Source of the DNA: Rhizopus sp. PT2906
Lineage: Eukaryota > Mucoromycota > Mucoromycetes > Mucorales > Rhizopodaceae
Reading direction: 5' to 3'
Assembly (NCBI GenBank): GCA_025529335.1
Contig: JAMYHX010000454.1
Coordinates: 1 to 35,571, forward strand
DNA: 35,571 nt
The first letter of the stretch is position 1; every line of letters starts with the position of its first letter. This document shows positions 29,505 to 35,571 of the stretch, piece after piece. The translations under genes and the position numbers were made by a program. The notes under the pieces are model-generated. The model was not told the DNA's origin. It saw only the letters and a list, made by a program, of their open reading frames with translations, and made no database searches.

Positions 29505-32500
29505 CTATCGGCGTTTTGTTTTACTACTACTGTTGTTGTTGTTGTTGCTGCTGCTGCTGGCAGCTGCCTTTCCTCTATTGCCACCACTGCTGCTGCTACC
29601 TGCGCCTCGTCCCTTTGTTTGAGTCTATATTTTTTATTTAGTCCATGTTTCTTAACCTTATACTTTTAATTACCTTCTTTTCCTCTTCTTGTGCCTCACT
29701 ATTTTCCTTTTGAATCAAACTGATCAACGTATTGCATCGTCTGGCGATCTCCTGTGATGTTCTACTCTTCAAGAACCAGTCGAATCGGAAGAGCGGTGAC
29801 TGCTTGATCTCACGTCGAATATGATCATACACGTTCTCTGTGCCGTATCCATACTTTTCAAGCATCACAATCAAGAATCGATCCTCTTCCTCTGTATAGT
29901 TTTTACCCTTTGTTGGCTGGGTGTAGTGGATCTTGAGCTGTTGAAGTGGCACACGGTGTTTCTTGACCTTTTGTGTTAATTGTCCTTGAATATCTGCCTG
30001 CTTTTCTAATTCACTTTCTCCCTTTTCGATCTTGGCGATATGTCTCTCATAGTCTGTTATTTCCTTGTAGCGCTGCCAAAAGACCTTGGCGTATTTCTTG
30101 ACTTCATCTAATGTCTTATTTTCCAAATCAGATGTGATGGCATCAAAATTGTTTCGACCGTATTTAGCACATGCATTGATAAATGTGGCAAAGTCCTTCT
30201 TGCTCCAATTTGAAAAGCCTTTGGCGTACAACGACTTGCGTTCCTCTTCTTCCTGTTCAGTCAATGGTTCGGCATTGTCAATCTTTTTCTGTTCCTCTTC
30301 TCTTTCCTTTTCGAGCTGTTGGATTTCCTCTTCTGAGGCTCCTTCTTCGGGAGTCACAGGAGGGACCTTATAGCCAAGGCTCTTTCTCAAATAGTAGGTG
30401 TCACGCTCATTTAATTCGATGAGTCTGGCAGGGAAGAACTGGAAGTCTTCAGTATTGTATTTCTTGGGACGAGGTGCCTTGTTCGAAGGTGTTCTCGTGC
30501 TCGTACGAAGAGCTTCTTTATAATAATCGTCAACGGCATAATTGGCCTTTCTCTCACGTTTAGCAGGACCCAACCAGGAGAGACCAACACTATCTGCTTT
30601 TCGTTTGTGGCTCCAGTCTTCGCCATCCCATTTGTAGGCGCTCTCGGATGTGAAGTTCTTGAGGTCGTCTATTTGCAAGTTGGAATACTTGCTATTCAAT
30701 TCAGCCGTCTTTTCCTCGCCATGACGCAAGATTTCGTCAATGTCGTCATCAAATTCCGAGGTATTATCAGAAGAGTCCTTAAAGATGCTTTCAGCACCGT
30801 GTTGAATCATGGTCAGCAATTCATCTTTGCTAGCCGTCTTGGACTTTCCGCTTGCAGGCATACGTCCCTGTTGGATGACAAGCTGATCTAATCGAAGCTT
30901 TTGAGCAGCACGTTCGAGAACCTTTTCCTCAATAGCATTTTCTGTAACAAATCTAAACACATATACTTGCTTTGTCTGTCCAATACGATGAGCACGGTCC
31001 ATGGCCTGTAAATCAACCTGAGGATTCCAGTCACTATCGTACAAGATGACAACATCAGCAGTTGTTAAGTTGATACCAAGACCACCAGCACGTGTAGTGA
31101 GCAAAAAGATAAACTTGCTGCTACCCGGACGATTATATTCATCAATAGCATCAATACGCTCTTCCTGATTCGTCTGACCATCGATACGACAATACTCATA
31201 GTTTCTCCACCAACAGTAATCCTCGAGAATATCGAGCACACGACTCATCTGACTAAACAAGAGCACACGGGAACCTTGTGCTTTACACTTTTTAAGTAGT
31301 TTGTCCAAGACGATCATCTTTCCAGAGTTGTCTACCAAGTGTTGATCTGTCGTAAAGGGTGGTCCAGGTTCAGCACCGTCAAAGAGATAAGGATGATTAC
31401 AGCATTTTCTCAACTGCATCACAATGTTCAACAAACGCGTCTTGCCTTCTTTCTTGTTGATGCCCACACCATTGATAGCATCAATGTCCTTTTCCAAGAT
31501 CTTTTGATACCACTGGCGTTGCATTGGAGACATACGAACGTAGACATTAAGTTCCTTTTTAGGAAGGAGCGATTTCTCTACATCGGATTTGATACGACGG
31601 AGCAAAAAGGGTCGAAGCACTTTGTGAAGCTGCTCCACTACTTTCTTTTGATCGCCTCCTTGCTTTTCAAACCATTCATCAAACACTTCAGAAGAGCTGA
31701 ACACGTCAGGAAGTAAAAAGTTGAGAAGTGCCCAGAGTTCGTGCAGGTTGTTTTGAAGTGGTGTACCAGTGATCAGCAAACGGTTTTTGGATTCCAAGAT
31801 ACGGACGAGTTGGGAAAGCATTGAGTTCTCGTTCTTGATACGGTGAGCTTCGTCAATGATGATGTATTGCCATTTAATCTTCTTAAACTGTGCTTTCTCC
31901 AATAAACAAATCTCATACGAGGTAATGCACACTTCAAAATCTTCGGGAATGATACGTTCTTTGATCAAGTTTTGCTAAAATTAAATTAGACCTTCTCTTT
32001 CTTATTGTTTAAAAAATTTGCTTACTCTTGCTTCCTTATCACCATGGAAAATAAATGCGTTGAAATCGGGTATCCACTTATTAAATTCATTCAGCCAGTT
32101 ATGTAATGTGGATTTGGGCACAACCACCAAATGAGGACCAGGAATACCACGAACATGCTTCAGATAACCCAAGAATGAAATTGTTTGTAATGTTTTACCA
32201 AGACCCTAGATAGTGTGTTCAGCCTTTTTCCCAAAAGAGTGGACTCTATCTCTAAAGCTTACCATTTCATCTGCCAAAATACCATTGATACCATTTTCAA
32301 ACAAGGAAATCATCCAATTCAAACCCTGTATCTGATATTCTCTTAAAGTGCCTCCTGTGACGTCTACAGATAATATGCATAAGTAAGAAAAAAAATTTTT
32401 TTCTACTAAATTATTATATTTACAAGCAGGCGATTGAGTGAACACAGTGAGTTGATCCTCGTTTTCTGTCTGTTCATCCTTCAAGATCTCTTCATCTTCC

Positions 32501-33096
32501 TCTTTTTCGGTCTTTCTTCTACGCTTTGATCTGTATATATAGAAATCATCAGTTATGCATAGTCGAGAATATGCCAATATCCTACCCTTCTTTGTTGTCT
32601 TTTGATGCTTCTGCTTCCTTTTCTGCCAACACAGCTTGCATAGCTTCGTCCTTTATATCCTTCAATTTCAAAAAGTGCGCAAATAATTCGGTCTGTCCAA
32701 GCAAATATCTGTATCTTCTAACACGAGTCTCGTACTTTTTTTTTTTTTACATGAGTATTAATACACAATTGATATAAAAGTGTTGAGCTTACGAGAGAAG
32801 GTTCCTTGAAGGTGCGAAGTGGTGTTGATTCCTTGGAAGAAGCCATCTAGTAAAAAAAAAAAAAAGATTAGTTATCAAACACGAGTTGTTCATTTCTTCT
32901 TTTTTCTTATTTTACAGAATCGGCTTGAGGTGTGGAAACAGGTGATGACTAAATGGTCAGAGTAAATGAGTATAAATGTATGCTTTGTGTGGTGAATATA
33001 TGATATATTTACAGCTTCTGTATCAGTGTTCTATATTCCAGCATTAGACAAACCATGAATTGTATTAGACAGAGCCAGTTAATTTACCTTTGACAT
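29505..33096 (-). CDS. ISWI: ISWI-family chromatin remodelling ATPase (1023 aa)
   Basis: SNF2-family motor that slides and spaces nucleosomes. Ten exons: 33096-33088, 33030-33013, 32948-32916, 32846-32793, 32734-32586, 32530-32424, 32363-32263, 32205-32026, 31974-29674 and 29624-29505; introns are 49-69 bp and phases close. The first four exons are 9, 18, 33 and 54 bp, all phase 0. The ATPase core shows LREYQIQGLNWM, ILADEMGLGKT (GKT at about 160), IIIDEAHRIKNE (258) and TTRAGGLGINL. The C-terminal HAND, SANT (FSNWSKKDFATFINACAKYG) and SLIDE (NYTEEEDRFLIVMLEKYGYG) domains define ISWI and exclude SWI2, CHD and INO80. The last exon encodes a Gly-Arg, Ser and Asn homopolymeric tail (AGC and AAC repeats). 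The start ATG gives MSK followed by NTDTEA; a later in-frame ATG opens exon 4. Confidence 0.95.
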
Positions 33097-33445
33097 TTTT
33101 ATTCTGCTTTATCAAAATGTGTCCAAAAGGAAAAAAGAGAAAAAAGGACGCTGGCATTTTTTTTTTATAAAATGTGACAATCGAATAGGAAACGCGTCTT
33201 GGCCGCAAAAAAAGGGCGACTGTCAATTTTGATAAATGAAATTTGGCGTTCTTTTTCTTGTAGTCGAGAATTAGTTCATTTCTACACTTTACATTTCGAT
33301 TCATGAGTAACAGATCTTTATAAAAGAAATAAAGTCTGTTGTTGAACGTGTGGTTGCCATGACAAATATAGACATCATTACCGAGGAAACCAGCGCTCTG
33401 TTGCTACGCGCGTTACCTAGCCAAAAGATGCCGGTAGCTCACATA

Positions 33446-33448
<3 letters not shown>
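33097..33448 (-). promoter_or_regulatory. ISWI upstream region with an MCB-like ACGCGT
   Basis: This is the presumed ISWI promoter. ACGCGT at 33192-33197, about 95 bp before the ATG, matches the MluI cell-cycle box used by MBF-type factors for G1/S genes in fungi. A TTTGGCGTT at about 33243-33251 resembles an E2F/MBF half-site. The frame at 33065-33304 is judged chance. Confidence 0.35.

Positions 33449-33449
<1 letters not shown>

Positions 33450-33484
<35 letters not shown>
33450..33484. repeat. (GA)17 microsatellite
   Basis: A perfect GA dinucleotide run about 355 bp upstream of the ISWI ATG; it reads CT on the ISWI sense strand. Its copy number is probably variable between strains. Confidence 0.95.
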
Positions 33485-33487
<3 letters not shown>

Positions 33488-35571
33488 TAAACCAAGGCTT
33501 TCATATTGATATTTGAGATGTATTTGAATATAAAATATTTACAAATTCTTTTTTTGCTCAGTCGAATGGGGCATTTGAATATGACACTGACAACACCTTT
33601 TATAAGTCTAAATCAACAGTTGTCCGCATGCTTTAAATGAAGGCTATTTTAGAATATATTCATTATCTTGGAGTATTTAATAAAGTGCTTCTGCTTTAGA
33701 GGATTGTGTGATTCTAATGTTCAAATAGCCAAGAATGAATTTGTGACGACAGTTTCCTGGAAGTAGTATAGGGCATAGATCGGCCGTACACGCCTTTAAG
33801 CTCATCAGCTTGAATAAATTGATTATTGTTTGACTTATTCTAGCTATAATAGGATCATATGCTCTGGACTGGTGACTTTCATGAGACACGATTTATTAAT
33901 AAAAAAACTGCAAGCAAGTCTGATCTGAATGTGCATCACCTTAGATAGTATTCAGCCTGTAAATAGTCCAGTAACCTGATGAAAAGGATCAAAAGGGTCT
34001 TCCTGGCATGTTAGATAGATAAGTAAAAAGACATGTTAGAAAGAACAATAACGAATAAACCAGAAAAAAATCGGAAACTTTTCTAAAGAATATAAACAGT
34101 CGAAAGATTAAGAGGAATGTATTGTTGAGGGCACATTTCATTATTCAACTGACTAGGGTCTAGTAGAATGGTTTTACCGACTGCACGTGGTATATGTCAA
34201 ATCAAATAAAACATCCCAACAATTGATACGCTTTTGTACAGTGGCTCCCCGTATTCCTTTTTCTTTGTTTAAAAACCAACGCATGGCTTATGCAGGTGTC
34301 CACCGTGCCCAGCTGATCTGAGTTTTGCGTGTTATGCTTGCACCAACATCAGTTGCGTCTCACACCATGTGCTCGAATACTAAGAACAGCATCTTTTGAT
34401 TTCTTTGGCGCAAACACATGGTCAAGAGACTCTAGCAAAGAGTCTGTAAGAAGAGAAAGAGAAGGCTTGCAGTTATTCCAGTACCTTCTTTATATATCTA
34501 CACCGCTCTTTTCAAACAGTAGAAATATCTCGTGGTTCATAAATATTTGGAGTCTCAGGGTGCGGTAATACTAACAAATGCGTCTTGTCGAAGCCATTAC
34601 GAGGGTTATTTAAGAACTGGAAGCACACAGCTGATACTGGTGAGGTCGATAAAGTATTCTTTATTTATGTAAACAATAGTATTGAAGCGCCACCTTACAG
34701 AAACCTGCCAACCACGGCCTAAGGGGTTAAGCTGTTGATTTATCAGCTTTTCGTTAAAATATATTTAACATAGAAAGGGTATGATGCTGCCTTCAAATAC
34801 ATTTATCATATATCTTTTCTTAAAAAGTGGTTTCTTACATATAAACAGCACTACAAGTATTTGTAAATGCAATATTATTTAAGAAAAGACGTAGAACGAT
34901 GAAGAATACATTGAGAAAATAAAACAAAATAGTATATTGCTCTAGATGACTACATATAAACATACCTGACCGGAGTCAATATGATCATGAAAACGCTCTT
35001 TCTACAAGGTATGTATTAAAGGGTAGAACAGTCGAGGTCATTTGACAAGCATGTATCTCCTGATTGGGTAAAAGTCAAGATAACATAAAATAAACTGACT
35101 TGCATAAAAAGAAAAAGATTGTGTCAACTTAAACATGATAACACACACACACACATGATCTAGCCTTGGCTTTCCATGGTTTCTTTTTCACCAAACTGAG
35201 TCAAGTGGGAGAATGAAGAAAAAAAAAAGGGGGGTACTTAAAGCCACAGTTACCTGGGCTATTGTTACTATTGTTACCACTTGTAGCAATGCTACAGTAT
35301 TCGCCATTTATGTTTTAAACAATAAATGATGGTTTGATTTGTCATTTTTTGAAAGAATTGCATGCATGGAACAGGTTTCTAGTGCATTGATGTGCAAGTG
35401 GGGTCAGTCTAGTGATAGATAAAGGATTGAAAATGACGACTTGGTGTAACTGTGTGTTAAAATGATAAATGCTGGGTAACTGAGCTTATTGGTGCAAGCT
35501 TAGCAAAGAAAGATGGATGACAAGTGTTTGCCTTTCACTGAGGACACCACGTCTAAATATGTTATCTTTGC
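33485..35571. other. No supported gene
   Basis: About 2.1 kb of AT-rich sequence to the window edge. Short frames on both strands (33677-33889 minus, 34329-34568 plus) have no recognisable domain. A plus-strand stretch at about 34580-34722 reads KCVLSKPLRGLFKNWKH and ends NLPTTA before TAA; it may be a coding relic, but nothing supports it further. A short (AC)7 run stands at 35141-35155. Confidence 0.5.

Noticed and set aside
33450..35155. CRISPR array or satellite
   Set aside because: Only simple GA and AC dinucleotide runs; no spaced direct repeats.

Overview
The window reads as nuclear DNA of a filamentous fungus, most likely an early-diverging one of the Mucoromycota (Mucorales-like). 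The evidence is AT-rich sequence, very short GT-AG introns (45-69 bp), an EF-hand type mitochondrial aspartate/glutamate carrier, and remnants of IS630/mariner and Fanzor elements of the kind common in these fungi. The species cannot be named from the sequence. Six conserved housekeeping genes were rebuilt exon by exon, and in each the exon phases add up to one open frame: the carrier AGC (668 aa), the DEAH spliceosomal helicase Prp2/DHX16 (1045 aa), the AP-2 clathrin adaptor mu subunit (430 aa), the nonsense-mediated-decay factor UPF2 (1140 aa), the La RNA chaperone (347 aa) and an ISWI chromatin remodeller (1023 aa). A small C2H2 zinc-finger gene (155 aa) lies between UPF2 and La.

Layout. 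1-4018: unrecognised, partly broken reading frames, two of them on the minus strand interrupted by a single in-frame TAA. 4099-5479: an IS630/mariner-type DD34E transposase (minus) split into two overlapping frames at an A6 run. 5533-5625: a short imperfect repeat. 5670-6180: an unrecognised spliced frame. 6268-7008: a decayed intronless COQ2 copy. 7049-8560: a decayed R-type (QxW, beta-trefoil) lectin gene with a Pro/Tyr/Gln-rich tail. 8855-14880: AGC and Prp2 in tandem on the minus strand. 15190-16080: a second, heavily decayed DD34E transposase. 16954-18487: AP-2 mu (minus). 18953-21385: a tRNA-like relic and a frameshifted Fanzor (eukaryotic TnpB-like RNA-guided nuclease) whose catalytic residues can still be read. 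21683-25748: UPF2 (plus). 27448-27968: zinc-finger gene. 28271-33096: La and ISWI in tandem (minus), only 88 bp apart. 33097-35571: ISWI upstream region and sequence with no supported gene.

The conserved genes form no operon. Several act in RNA processing and surveillance (Prp2, UPF2, La), but their proximity is probably chance. All mobile or decayed material lies in the gaps between conserved genes. The most interesting items are the Fanzor relic, the slippery-looking frame change in the transposase, and the ISWI 5' end, where four exons of 9, 18, 33 and 54 bp, all in phase 0, encode the first 38 residues.
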